DNA from: Elysia chlorotica
Taxonomy: Eukaryota; Mollusca; Gastropoda; Plakobranchidae
Direction: 5' to 3'
Length of the DNA stretch: 64,000 bases
NCBI GenBank assembly: GCA_003991915.1
Contig: RQTK01000013.1
Coordinates: 149,751 to 213,750, forward strand
The position numbers and the translations under genes were made by a program. The notes below the pieces were generated by a model. It was not told where the DNA came from. It did no database searches and worked only from the letters and a program-made list of their open reading frames with translations. Positions 13,011 through 26,327 of the stretch are shown piece by piece. The first letter of the stretch is position 1; each line of letters opens with the position of its first letter.

Positions 13011-13245
13011 ATAGATCCACCTGTAACGGCTCCCGGCGGGTCTGGCGGTGGACGAGCTGAGATCTCCAAGTAAATCTCCCAATAATAATGTCCAGACGGC
13101 CGTGCCCGCGCTCGCCGCCGCCTCCACCCATTACTCGACTCGCGCCGGGAGCAGCGGATATTTACATAAAGGCGTCTTGCTAATATCATGCCCCAAAAGG
13201 ACGGCAACATGTGTGCTATCGGGCTCATCTGTGGCTTAAAACAAC
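13011..13245. other. GC/CpG-rich island with CATAAAGGCG
   Basis: A compact GC- and CpG-rich block with frames open in several registers but no family match. CATAAAGGCG at 13165-13174 repeats the decamer at 11901-11910. Its core, TTTATG on the other strand, is the type bound by Caudal and posterior Hox proteins in known systems. A regulatory role is inference. Confidence 0.35.
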
Positions 13246-14056
13246 AAGAATAGAAACCCATCTAGACACTGGAGAGGAATAAGCTCTCAGGTCAATATCC
13301 TTTTCTATTGATAAAGGTATAGCATGAGCATAACTTAAAAAAGTCATAATAACAACGCTGAGAAAGTAAAAAAAAAAAGATCTACAGGTGCAAATGGAAA
13401 AAAAAAACCATTCATCATTTTTGTTCATCACGATAACTTTTTGAACAACAGGGTGTCAACTGAAATTTTCAAATGTGGTATTTACTCACCAACAAGACCA
13501 AGCACCGATAAAGCCAAGTACATTCGCGGAACTGTCACACGTGAGGGGTTCATTGCTTCTGGAACACAACAAGAAAATGATTTTGTTATGGAATTTGTCT
13601 TCTAGGCAAAATGTTTGGATATTCAACTAAAAGGTTTATCGAAGCAAGTTTTCATTTTGTCTCTGAGTCAAAACATATATGTACGTACCTATGTGGGGGA
13701 GTAGAAACAATTTTTGACGCTACAAATTCTATAAAATATTTTTGTTTGATTAGATTGACTTTAGTTGACGGCAATTAGAGCGGCATTATTGTGAATAAAA
13801 ACAGAAAAACACATTCCCTTTCATTTGCAAAGTCATGAGAATGGGAATCAAGCAAGCTGTCCTTTTTGCACCATTCATTACAACTAATGATGGAATAAAT
13901 ACCTCATCTCATGTAAAATTTAAGAAACCATCCCTTATAATTATTATCTTTTACCATTTGTTGAGGTGCCTTAGATTTTCCAGATTTTCATCTCAAAGAA
14001 TGTAAACTGTCATATATAAAAGTAACATCAAAAGGAGAGAAAGAGGGTGGGCGAGG

Positions 14057-14062
<6 letters not shown>
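13246..14062. other. AT-rich non-coding stretch
   Basis: Nothing recognised. Confidence 0.5.

Positions 14063-14133
<71 letters not shown>
14063..14133. repeat. (GA)n microsatellite
   Basis: Pure GA array of about 70 bp. Confidence 0.97.
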
Positions 14134-14134
<1 letters not shown>

Positions 14135-14214
14135 AGTCAAGAGATGAGGGGAAAGAGGGAATACATAAATGAACCATTGGAGATAAGAAATCACCTAGAT
14201 GTATTTTCTAAAAC

Positions 14215-14480
14215 ATGGGGCGTCATAAAAATTATTATTCAGAGTTCAATATTAATTCAGAGAAACGAAGCATAATTCGCGCGAGACAGGCGGTGAGCAG
14301 AGAACACGTCAGAAGTACGGGGGCGGACGGTACAGTGTACCCAGACCATGAGCCCAGCTCATTACCAATACTCAAAAAGATCCGCTCTGCCTCTTGGGAC
14401 GAAACGGTGGCTCCAACGTGCCGCTAATTATCCTAAAAAGAAGCCAGAACCAACCCAGGCAACTAACGGACTAATTTTAA
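14215..14480. other. GC-richer island
   Basis: A GC-richer block inside AT-rich DNA, with homeodomain-type TAAT cores near its edges. Two overlapping plus-strand frames (14215-14427, 14348-14707) show no recognisable domain. Confidence 0.3.
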
Positions 14481-15801
14481 GGCGATGCCGCGAAGACGAA
14501 GTGCAGCCTTTCCAGAAGTGCGGGAAATTAAACGTAAACACAAGTTATCAGAACAAGAAACGCCGAGAAAAAAATCCCAAAACCCCAACAAAGACCGCTG
14601 TGTTTATTCTAGGTTATGTACACCAGTGTCAAAATTCTTTCTCTTTATTTTTTAACTTGCGGATGAGCACATTGTTATCAAGTTGCCCTTTTAAGTTACG
14701 CTTGTAAATCTATAAGCTATATATATATAAACTCAGACCAGGGGGAAAAACCAATGTTATTGAAAATCTTTGATAGATCAAAGTGAAGATAACTTATACA
14801 AGCACTTCTCGGTATTGAATAGCGAAAAGGTGAATCGCTGAAATGACACGCGATTAAATAAAAAACAACATGATAGGCTAAAATGTTGCTTCAAACCATA
14901 GTAATGAAAACAACCGCGAGTTTCCATCCGCTGAATTCTTGTTTTATAAAAGATCTATTTTAGTAGCCTATATTGAGCGATAAAGTAATGCTAATAACCT
15001 AGTTTACCTGGATGAGAGAAAAGTGTACGAGCGCGAGCGATCAAAATGCGTAATGTATAAATATATAGCGGCAGAAATAGAAACATGACAGAAGTGATAA
15101 TTAGATAGAAAAACTATTACATAGACAAATACATAAATTAACATGATTGACATCTTTTGTACCGTAAAACATTATCACTCTCGAATATAAGTACATAACA
15201 TTGTTTTTACAGATACCATCTCTTCTACAACTTAAGGTTTTGTTGCAGTAATTTAGAAAGAAAACACATTCAAATAAATTGCTTCTTGTGTTAATTAGCG
15301 AGTGTGCTGTGTAGCTAAATGAATGGTAATTGCATTTACTTGTTTAAAGGTAACGACCCTTAAAGGTATTTTATGTACGATTTTATAGCAAAGTCAATAG
15401 AGATTTAAAGTGCTACCTTAAACAACACAAAGGTAAAAGAGAAAGACTGGCGACTAGAAGACTATGGCCATTAACTTGAAGAGTCTCATTAGCCACTCGT
15501 ATACATGCACAGAGCATTCTTTCCTTCCCTGTCGCAAAGAAAGAAAGAAAGAAAGAAAAAAAAAGAAAAAAAAAAACACTTGAACTGACACTTTCCCATA
15601 CACCTCCTCTAGGATTCCAGTATGAAGCTGTTCAGGATTGCATTATTGAATGTGTTTTACTTCGCCGTGATTTTTTTTCTTATCTTTTTTTTGTGGTATG
15701 TCAGAATATTAGGGTCATCCATATCAAAATGTTTTCTGTGTCCCTCCTAAATTGAAATTTAGATACTTAATTATAATTCTCTGTATATCTCTCCACCTTT
15801 T

Positions 15802-15806
<5 letters not shown>
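14481..15806. other. AT-rich non-coding stretch
   Basis: Holds a short GAAA/A-rich tract at 15535-15575. Otherwise nothing recognised. Confidence 0.5.
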
Positions 15807-15849
<43 letters not shown>

Positions 15850-15909
15850 TCTGCCTCTCCTTATGTCTGTTTGCCTGCCTGTCTATCTCTCTCTCTTTCT
15901 CTCTCTCTA

Positions 15910-15953
<44 letters not shown>
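15807..15953. repeat. (CT)n microsatellite, interrupted
   Basis: Two CT arrays (15807-15846 and 15888-15953) are joined by imperfect CTGT sequence. A short CA array follows at about 16044-16064. Confidence 0.95.
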
Positions 15954-15954
<1 letters not shown>

Positions 15955-16066
15955 TACCCCTCCAGATGTGAACTGGCTTAATTGGAAGAAACAAAAACAA
16001 CAACAAACAGAAACATCCCAAACAAATAAACAAAAACAACAACAAACACACACACACACACACAAA

Positions 16067-16800
16067 CATAAACAGTAAAACGTAAAAGGACCAGATATAG
16101 AACAACTGATGAGCGAGCTGGAAACAACAAACACTGTCAGACAACAAATAGAAATCAAGACGGTCAATATAGCACTGCTAACCCAAGCTTGGTTTCCAGT
16201 TACGTTCTTTGCTGGAGACGCTGCTATCAGTTTTAACTGAATCACGGCCTCGCGACAATTGGAATCTATAAGAGGTGACTCATTTCTAACATTGCCCAGA
16301 TGTTTTCCCGGACAGGTAATTAAGGAACCAGCGAACCTAGTTATAATGCAAAGGCACTAACAGTCTAGAGTTAAAACAATCATGAATGATCGCTTTTATC
16401 AAGGCAGTGACTCTTGGCACTCATGCATGTCAGTAAAAAAAACCTCCACACAAACTGCACAACTGTACGCCATTTCACTCCTATTAACTTTGTTTTCACG
16501 CTGACTGTGCTCACTGTAGTATATCTAAATTCAAATGATCCTTGATAGAGATTGAGTCCTGCATTTCGTCTTTCTGTTACTTGAACTCGAGATTGTTGAA
16601 GAAAGGTATAAAAGAATAGAATTATCTTAATGTTCAAAACACAGTCATGTTTTTATTTCCCTGCTTAGAATTGACATGGGCCTGGTGTTAAGGACATGGG
16701 GACAACGGGTATTGAGTTTTACAACTCTGGAGTGAAGAAATCAATTTAATGTGCTGTAAAAAACAACAATAGAATAAATAAACATAAAAATGGTGTAAGG
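16067..16800. other. Non-coding stretch, nothing recognised
   Basis: Mixed composition. A minus-strand frame of 85 codons (16380-16637) has no recognisable features. Confidence 0.5.
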
Positions 16801-17085
16801 AACACACACACACACACAGAAAGAGAGATATAGAGAGGGAGATAGAAAGACAGAGACAGAGACAGACAAAGAGACAGGGAGACAGAGAGACATACAACCA
16901 AACAGAGACAGACACAGAGACAGAGAGATAGAGACATAGAGATAGAGAGATACAGACAGAGAGATAGAGACAGAGAGATAGAGACAGTCACAGAGACACA
17001 GGGAGAAGGAGATACAGAAAGATAGGCATACAGACACAGAGAGAAACAGACAGGGACAGACAGACAGGCAGACAGATAGTGCGAG
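16801..17085. repeat. Imperfect GACA/GATA/GAGA array
   Basis: About 280 bp of intermixed GACA, GATA and GAGA units, preceded by a short CA run. All long frames over it are low-complexity translations. Confidence 0.95.
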
Positions 17086-18540
17086 GAAAGTGGAGGCAAG
17101 AAAGAAGACCGTAGTTTTTATTTTAGGAAAGCAGAGTCATGATTAGGTTTTCATATTCTCTGCAATTAAGGTTATATCTGTAATTTGCCGAAAACTACAT
17201 TCTAAACAAAAAAAAGTAACTATTGCGTGTATTTTAACCGTTACTGTTATACTTTACGATAGCTTAGTTTAAAAAAAAAAGAAGAAATAAAACAACCTGC
17301 CGTCTTGTAAAGAATGTCTTGCATCTAGTTCGATTGCATCAGTTTGAATCATGAGCCATTGAAGTGGAGGGATCCTAATTAAAGCAGCAAAGAATGGAGT
17401 TTGACAAAGCGTATCCTCTCCCTGAAGAGCTGAAATCCAATGGTCTTACAACTTCAGCTGAGTGAGATTGATCTGCTGGGGTCTCGCATAAGTTATCGCG
17501 TGGGTTTTCCATTAGTGGCAAAATAACGCTTTTTGAAAATCTTCATTGCACGCCATTAATGTGCTCGTTTAGTTAGAAAATGTGGTGTCGATAGCCGCCT
17601 ATTATAAAAGAACTAGGATGTAGTAAACTCAGTATTTAGAAAAAATATTGTTGTTTATTAAAACGTGTTAGTAAAATTGTAAATACAAATTTTCCTTATT
17701 GCTCAGTCTTAATACGGTATTTCTCAATGCCTACTACGGTATCTAAAGAACATTAATTTATATAAAAAAAATTAATGTGATAATCATACACATGGATCTT
17801 AAAACTTTTAACCGACTTGCTATACTAAATTTTCACGCTTTTACCACCCAGAGAGATAAAGGAGTCAACGTTGCTACTAGTATAATGTATTAACTGCCTT
17901 AGGACATCATGGGCACAACATAGCTGTTACTGTACTGGCGTGTCGTAAAAACAAACTAATTCACTCTCTCATACATCTATTCTATGACTTTACAACAAAT
18001 ATTTTGAGAAAGACAACAACAAAGAAAAGCACCGTACACAAATAATACCAAAAGCGACATAAATTTGTTCCATCAAAGCTTTGATCATGTAACTTTAAAA
18101 CTATTAAACTATCTGGCCTTCCTTTTTTTTCTTTTTTTTTTTTTTTTTACAAAATGTGCATATCTATAGTTTCTTATAACTTCTTTAAGTAAGCGTTTTA
18201 TAGGGTTCCTGAGGAAAGATCTAAAGCTCCACGTTATCTGGCATCGCGTGCAAAGTCTGACAGAAGTACGCTCCTGGTAATCTCAAGTTTAAAATTGCTG
18301 TACACAATTCATTCACGAATAATCAGAAAGGAGATAAAGGACATTCAAGGAGACTAAGGCAAGAAAATAAAAATGAGGAAGAGCGAACAATATCAACAGA
18401 AAAGCATGAAAAGAGTATAAAAACTTTTTGAATATGGATAATGAAGATAAATGACGGTAAAGAAAAGGACAATAATGCCTTTTCCCCTGTTGAACTTGAG
18501 GGGAAAGGGGAGGAGGAAATGATTAACAAAACCAGAAACA
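17086..18540. other. AT-rich non-coding stretch
   Basis: Around 17360-17570 the sequence is slightly less AT-rich and holds several ATTA/TAAT cores. No gene recognised. T-rich run at 18122-18149. Confidence 0.45.
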
Positions 18541-18712
18541 CCGGGAAGACCTTGAGAGCAATATTTAATTCTCTCTTGGCGCCGGGCTAGAACGGATCCT
18601 ATGGCAGGACTTCAAAAAATAATGTGAGTTAATAGATGTCACATCGGGAGAACGACGCCTGCGGAAAAGATGTACAAATGATAGAGGTCAAAGGTCTGAG
18701 GTATGCAGAGTC
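18541..18712. other. GC-richer island holding a DR1-like site
   Basis: A short GC-richer block between AT-rich DNA and a degenerate GA tract. It ends with a direct repeat of nuclear-receptor half-sites, listed separately. Confidence 0.3.
18685..18697 (+). promoter_or_regulatory. DR1-like nuclear receptor site
   Basis: The sequence is AGGTCA-A-AGGTCT, two half-sites spaced by one base with one mismatch from the ideal. RXR, HNF4 and COUP-TF type receptors are known to bind DR1 elements. A 13-mer of this kind can arise by chance in 64 kb, so function is only a suggestion. Confidence 0.3.
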
Positions 18713-18714
18713 AT

Positions 18715-19055
18715 CGAGAGAGTGAGAGAGTGACACAAAGAGTTAACCAGTAAGAGATAGAAGAGGGAGAGTGAGAGAAAGTGAAAGGCACGCACCCACA
18801 CACATACCCAGACACACACATACCCAGACACAGACAGTGAGTGACAGAGAAGAAAAGAAAAAGAGAGATAGTGACATAACAGGAAAGGATAAAATTGAAA
18901 ATTAGATAAAGAACGTGTGAGTAAATGAGAAAGAGATATACAGATATAAAAAAAAGATTAAAGCAACAAAGAGAGACACAAAGTGAGATAGCAAAAGAAA
19001 TATAGAGGAAGGCAGGGAGCAGAAAGACAGAGAGAGGATTAAAGAGTGTGTGTGT
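18715..19055. repeat. Degenerate GA/CA-rich tract
   Basis: Decayed mixture of GAGA, GACA and CACACA units with a terminal GTGTGT run. Confidence 0.8.
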
Positions 19056-19124
19056 TTCTTAACGTTCGTAAAAGTTCCATCTCTCTTTATCCCTGTAATA
19101 GACCCTAGCTTCAAAGAACAGTGC

Positions 19125-19330
19125 AGCCTCATCGACGCTAGACACCGCGCGATTAGTGTTTAATGTCAAGCAGCAGGCGAGACGAGGGTTGCCTGTCTCT
19201 GGTAATTAAATTAGATCCAAATCTGTGTCTACAACCCCACGGCCTTCATCCAGATTCATTTCAATTTAGTAATTGGCATCGCCTTCCGCTGCAAGATTGG
19301 ACGGCAGATCTAGAAGAGCTGTGCCCTTTT
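19125..19330. other. GC-richer island with TAAT cores
   Basis: A short block with higher GC and repeated TAATTAAATTA-like and TAGTAATTGG homeodomain-type cores. A plus-strand frame (19163-19432) shows no recognisable domain. Confidence 0.3.
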
Positions 19331-22300
19331 TGTGGGTTTGTCTGCACTATTACATGGCGTGTTCTTTGTTTTTACCAACTTTGTGCATGCCTCTTTTCTC
19401 CCCCATTCTGTTCTTATATCCAGCTAGTGTAAGTGTCTGGCAGCGTACACCTGGTTGTCTTAAAATGTGCCGCCGTTCACTGTCTTTCGTCTGCCTAACT
19501 GTTTGACACTTGTTTCATTTTAATTTATCTCCATGCCAGTTTGGGTGTTCATATTCTTTGCCTTCCCAGTTGCCATCTAAAACGTCTCTGTTATCGTCCT
19601 ACCCATTTGTCTTCATTTTGTTCGTACCTGACTGCAAGACGTTTTTATTTTTTAATTGTCTATCTCTGTTTGCCTCCTCCATTCCATTCCCGACTCTCTG
19701 TGCCGGTGAGTCCGCTCTACATGCTGAACGTTATTGTAACTTTGGCGGAGTCGTAATTTTTCTTCTACTTTTCAAAAGTATTTTGAAAGGGTTTATAAAG
19801 GTGTATTTTTGAAACAAAATTAACTGCACTCACTTAAAAAATGTCACACTTTACGATAGTTTTCGTTCACAGTGAGGACTTAAAAAGTGCAATAGCTTTA
19901 AAATATTTATGATGCCCTGTTCCCAGAGATGATCCAGAGCACGCGCACTATTATTACAGTCTGGTAAAATTAATATTCTACATTGGAGAACCTAAACTAA
20001 ACAATTGAACCACGCCTGAGCCCTAAGTCTGCTCTTCTGCAATATTCATTAATACTTTATAAGCTATATTTTGTTTAAGTGTTGCTTGTTTTCAACCTTT
20101 AGGAATTAAATGAAGAACCATTTATACGTAATATTATTAAGCTAGTATTAAAAAGATAGACACAAATGAACAGTCCCTCTGCAAAAAAGCTGCTTTCTCT
20201 GCAACATAGGAAGCTGAGATTCAGAGCACAATCCATATACTTGTGCAAGTTGTGCCCTCCCCGCATTGTTTATGTTAAAGTTGTGATGGAAGCGGATGGC
20301 CGGCTCAGGCGGGTGCAGTCAGTGCATTCTCATTCACGGATATCACACAATTCACTTTAGTGACTGGGTGTGGCCAATTCTAAATATCCTGCCATGCACT
20401 CAGTTTGACAATAAACGTCCTCTTTGGGGTGAAAGCGGCTCATCCGAGATTGTACAGTGTTTTATCGCTTTGTTTATATTTATTTAAAACTGGAAACGCA
20501 AACAGGCATTAGAGACGGAGATTTACATTTGTTTTTATCTATTTCACTTATACTGGCGCCCAATGGTTTTCATATTTAGACACTATCAAGCAGAAATTCA
20601 AAGACGGAAGAATTAACAAGTTCAAACGTTTTCTCTCGTGCATAAAGGTTCAAAATAGACCAAAACTTTATTATATGAAAAATTAACCTTTCACAAATGA
20701 AGCTTTGTCTTATCAATGATATTTTGTTCCTTTCAATAAGTAGAGTTATAGGTACAGCCGCTGGCTATTTTGATTCTTGTTTTCTTCCTATCCAAAAAAA
20801 CTCCGGATTAAAGATGCTGTCTTATCATCCTATGTAAAGAAAAGCAAATTGGAGACCTGCAGAAGCCGATCGACTCACTGATAAACTTTGCTATCTGAGT
20901 ATACCAACAAACACAGGCATGATATCACACAATACACGCCGTTGTTCTCCCTACAAAACAGAAGGACCCACAAGAGAGCGCTTGGTCTGGCTCTGTTAAG
21001 CCCCCCCCCCCCTTTTCCCCCTTCAAGGAAGTAATTTCAAGGGATTATGAGCAAGTAATTTCTCTTCGCCAGCCCCACAAAAAAAAAAACAAGAAAAAAA
21101 TTACAAAATTGAGTACATACACCAACAAAAAATAATGTAAAAATAAAATTGCCAACAACAAATTTTAAAACGACCGAGCAACAAAACAACAAGCAGTTGA
21201 TAATTTATTGGCAAATGATATATCTGCATGTCACAGTTTTTGTTTGATAAAACATGCACTGGTTAAAAAGTCTTGGCTGATACACACAGTGTATCGTATG
21301 AGCCACAATCTCCGCTCCATCTCTTGGTGTCTAATTCTCCCGGCGCTCCAACCTAAGGATCCTCGAAAATATGATGCGGGCATAATACATTTTTTACTGC
21401 TGTGAACTGGCTGTGATAGTGGGACATACAGCTAATACAAAGAGAAATGAAAATAGAGGCAGGCTAAAAAACCCAGATAGAATCTACAAAATAACTAGAA
21501 ATTTGGCTAACCAGAGAAAATCATAAAAAGGTTTCATTCTCTTTTCAATTGTTAACTTCCATCGTTTTGCGATTATTTTATTTTTTTAAATAACATAAGT
21601 TGTATCTAAAGACGTAAAGATCCATGGGAATTCTTTCAATATTCTTTGAAAGTAACTTCCATGCATATTTACTTTAAAAAGAAATCCTATCTGATTTTTC
21701 CAACAATTCGATCATCCTATTATCTTAGACAAAACTGAGATGACAATTCTCGATTATGTATTTGTGTTCACTGAATCACTTTTTTGCATTGAAACGACGC
21801 AATTTCTCTTCAACATTTCTCCATTAAAAGTAAAACAATAAAAAATAAAGAAATGAACAACTATAGAAGAAGCGAGGTGTTCCCTGTGTTGCCTCAACGG
21901 ATAAACTATTAATAATCTAGGCTTGATGGATGGGTCCGGGACAGCATTAAAAGAGCATCCCTGTGAGAAACACGAGGAAGGTAGTTTGACGTTGTCATGA
22001 TAACATCTCGCTGGCAATGGCAGCCACGAAGAAAGATGTTCCATTCTAAAACAAACTCGTCTTGTCGGACTCTACTCTGACAGAGACGTAAGACTAAATT
22101 CAAAGTGAATAGTTTCACAGACCTAAGCTGAAGCTACCAAAGAAGACTTAGTATGAACATGTAAGTTGGTAACCTTGAACGTAAAGAATATAAAAGGAAT
22201 AAAAAATTGATGACAGGAAAGAATAAAGAAGTAAAAGAGAAAGAAAAGGAAATACATTTTCCTGCAACGATCAATAGACTAAGAATTGGATTGGGACATA

Positions 22301-23178
22301 ACTATATACGTGTTTATCAATGGAAAGAAATGCAGAATTAATATTCAGATCGATTGCTAAATATTTATATTTAAAAATAATGATATGTACAGAAAATGTC
22401 AAGCATCCTACAAGATGTCCCACCAGACTGCCCCAACCCCTCCTCTTAAAAAATAATTAAAAAACATAAAGAATGACAAGATACCAGAAATATTTAACTT
22501 GTATAACGCCGATATAAAGGAATGAGGCTTTACAGGTAAGTGATTAATATTATCAATACATTAGAAGATGAGATTCATACACGACTTGTCCATAGATTCA
22601 TGTTGTTATGCCCTGCTATTTCTCATGGCAAAGATTTACATTATACATGAGGGGGAAATGGAAGTAGAGAACGCGCGCCGAGGAAGAAACCATAGACACC
22701 AGAACAGTTGCTGGTGTAGTGAGTATGTAGCGTACTATCACGATTCACTACTAATTTAAAAGTGATTCTACTCCCAGTACGACTCACAGGTCTGAAACAG
22801 ACACAAGGAAGAAAAAAAAGCGAGCACCGGAGCGTCGAATACATCGCAACAGGCTTGTGAGTAATTTATTGACTTTCCTCATTGTTTTACAATGGATCGG
22901 GTGATAGAATGTGGTTCAAGGGAAGAACAACTGGAACGGTGGTTTCTCTCCGCATCGAAATATAAGTTTTCGTCAATACCCGAACATCTGGCAGGGTCAG
23001 GGTGAAGAAAGCGAGAGGTGGGGAGTTGCTTACATAAATGGGCGAAAATGAAAGTAAAAACCGGATTTCCTAGAGTTGATGGCCAGAAGACAGAAATTGG
23101 TAAGACTAAAGGTAATTTGAAATAGATGAAGTCTTTGATAGATAATATATGAAAGATCTTTTAATTTAAGATAGATAG
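19331..23178. other. Long non-coding stretch
   Basis: I see no gene, transposon or RNA in about 3.8 kb. Minor items are a C-run at 21001-21012, a short A-rich tract at 21078-21100, and slightly GC-richer sequence around 20180-20460 with no recognisable frame. Confidence 0.5.
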
Positions 23179-24062
<884 letters not shown>

Positions 24063-24075
24063 TACGTACCGTCTA

Positions 24076-24336
24076 TTATGATATCTTTTTCTGCTGGTGT
24101 CTCTCAAACAAACCATTTGCCTTTCTAGCGTAGTGAGATCCAGCTTGCGATCTGTTTTGTTTACTAACAAAGACAGGATTTATCCATCCTTTCTCTCTAG
24201 GAACAATGTAGAAAGGTAACCCCTCACTGCCTTGATAGTTTCCTTCCGTGGGCTTTCCGACCACGAAGACAATCACCACAAGTGCAAGCGCCGTGAGAGG
24301 GCTAGTAAATACTCTACAGAACGTGGTATGAGCATT
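24076..24336 (-). CDS. Possible exon with signal-peptide-like segment (hypothetical)
   Basis: A minus-strand frame stays open for 86 codons between stops. It has no in-frame ATG, so a start would need an upstream exon. An acceptor-like TTCTGTAG ends at 24314. Residues 14-26 are strongly hydrophobic (LTALALVVIVFVV) and are followed by GKPTEGN and a hydrophilic, Lys/Arg/Gln-rich tail, the layout of a small secreted peptide precursor. A donor-like GACG|GTACGT lies at 24073-24064, just past the stop. An overlapping frame (23979-24170) is open across that donor and is an alternative. No family is recognised. It could easily be chance, and the call rests on composition only. Confidence 0.22.
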   Translation of the reverse strand, partial: NAHTTFCRVFTSPLTALALVVIVFVVGKPTEGNYQGSEGLPFYIVPREKGWINPVFVSKQNRSQAGSHYARKANGLFERHQQKKIS

Positions 24337-24560
24337 TTAATAGACTGGCTCAGTCCCTGACAGATCTGTTCCCCCTTCCTGTCAGATCGATGGCATCCTA
24401 GGAGGAGCTGTCGGCCGTATGACATCCTTCCGGCAAAGGTTAATCCCTGGTCTACCGTAGCCTGTCAAGCCTAACATATTCCATACTCAGCAGCGATAGA
24501 AACGCAACCTGAGATGGGGATGCTATTTCAAGTCTAATGGCCGACGCTGAAACAAGGCGC
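24337..24560. other. GC-richer island with MEIS- and Otx-type motifs
   Basis: TGACAG (24358-24363) and its reverse complement CTGTCA (24379-24384) lie 21 bp apart, each followed by GATC-containing sequence. TAATCC (24441-24446) follows. These are known core motifs for TALE/MEIS and Otx/Pitx homeodomain proteins. The block lies 5' of the minus-strand exon candidate, so it could be its promoter side; this is inference. Confidence 0.25.
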
Positions 24561-25472
24561 GGGTTGAGGATCTTTCTTGGATGTCTTGAGCATCGCCCTA
24601 AACGGAGTACTGTTATTTTAAATAAAGACCTATACTTTTTTATCCTCCAGAAAAATAGGAGCTGTAACAACTGCGAAACAGTCTCCTTTTTTACCAGTGC
24701 GCCCATGGCAATGCACCCAGAAGCGTACATACCTAATTTACTTTAACCAACTGAATATTCAAAAATATTTCAATTAATATTGCCGAGTTAATTTGTTGAT
24801 CTTTTCAGGTTTGCCGAGCCCACCGCTAGTGGATCTGCAAGCGAAAAAGTCAATAGTTTATTGAAAATTAAGCCTGCCATTCTTTAAAGAGAATCCTAGA
24901 TTTGAAACATATCCTGCTAATCGTGAACATAATATAATGGCGAAATGTTGGAAATGCCCATGCAATTAAAAACAAAAGAGCTCTCAGTAGGTGTAATTGT
25001 CAAGCAAGGGAAAACAGTATTTGTGTTGCAGCGCAAGTGTAACACGACAGCACATTAAAGTGTACTAAACCCAACAAGTGATAAGGAAGAAAGAAATACT
25101 TCAGTGATAATCCGTTACAGGGCGTAACATTGTCCAAAGCATATTATTTTTTCCTTCAATGATCTCACAAAATCACAAAATTTAATAAAGCATTCCTTGC
25201 CTCAGGCGGTCCTATATTCATAGGCTATCTATTCACTCCGACCTGGTTTTCGGTCCATATCCCGATAAAGAATTGAAACAGAATATAGAAGTGATGTCTG
25301 ACTACGAACTTGACAAAGCCAGGAAACCGAGTCCTATGTTTGTACAAATGCGATACACACCATGCGCGAGTTACGAATCCGAAAGGACACCGAGCGATTC
25401 TCTTTGGGTGATTTTAGAATTAAAGCAGAGGAAACTGGGTTACGATTTTTGGGAGCTAATGAGGCGTTTGGT

Positions 25473-25508
<36 letters not shown>

Positions 25509-26284
25509 TTAAAACAAAATAACCAATCCTCAATACTTTTGCTAATATACATCGCGCTCTTTTTGTCTTCTTTGTCCAAGCCGATTTTGAAAAAAAATAA
25601 TGACAGCATAAATCTTAACCATATCTTAACAAAATAGCACCGTGAAACAATTAACTTACAAGTGTATGCCTCAGAATAAAGTTAATATTAGATCACAGCC
25701 TTGGTTATACGACAAAGTACTTAAATATGTTTAATAATTTTTTTTTTAAATTGCTTAGTAACAAAAAATTAATTTTGATATCAGAAAATTACATTTATGA
25801 CAGGCAGAAACTTGAGGCAAACATATTTTCAAATTGGAAACATTATGGTTAACTGTAAGATGAATTCCACCTGTAAATCCGACGTGTTTTCTCCCTGTTT
25901 GGAATATTCTGCGTGTAGATTATTAACAGGGTACATAATTATTCGATTATTTTCGTAGGTTAAAGATTCGAATATTTTATGTTTCGGATTGTTTTCTTTG
26001 TTCTGGCAGATCATGACAAGTTGAGTAAGTTCCCTGGGACATTGTGAAGAAACATGTTGCTTATAGAGATTGGCACAATTGCTAGCTTAACCTTTCCGTC
26101 CCTGGCGTTCTAGAGTTGCCCTCAGACGTGACCGAGTCTATGGATCCATTCTTCTCTCTCACTTCATCCAGCATTGGTTATGGGAAATAAAGAATCCTCT
26201 TGTACAATTACAAAAAGTAATGTTCCCAGATTCTATTCTCTGGTTATTCGGATATACTCTCCTACACTTCACCGTCCTTCCCGC

Positions 26285-26287
<3 letters not shown>
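24561..26287. other. Non-coding stretch with (TTG)n
   Basis: A TTG triplet array lies at 25472-25508. No gene recognised in the rest. Confidence 0.5.

Positions 26288-26323
<36 letters not shown>
26288..26323. repeat. (CT)n microsatellite
   Basis: Pure CT array, followed by imperfect CT-rich sequence to about 26360. Confidence 0.95.
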
Positions 26324-26327
<4 letters not shown>

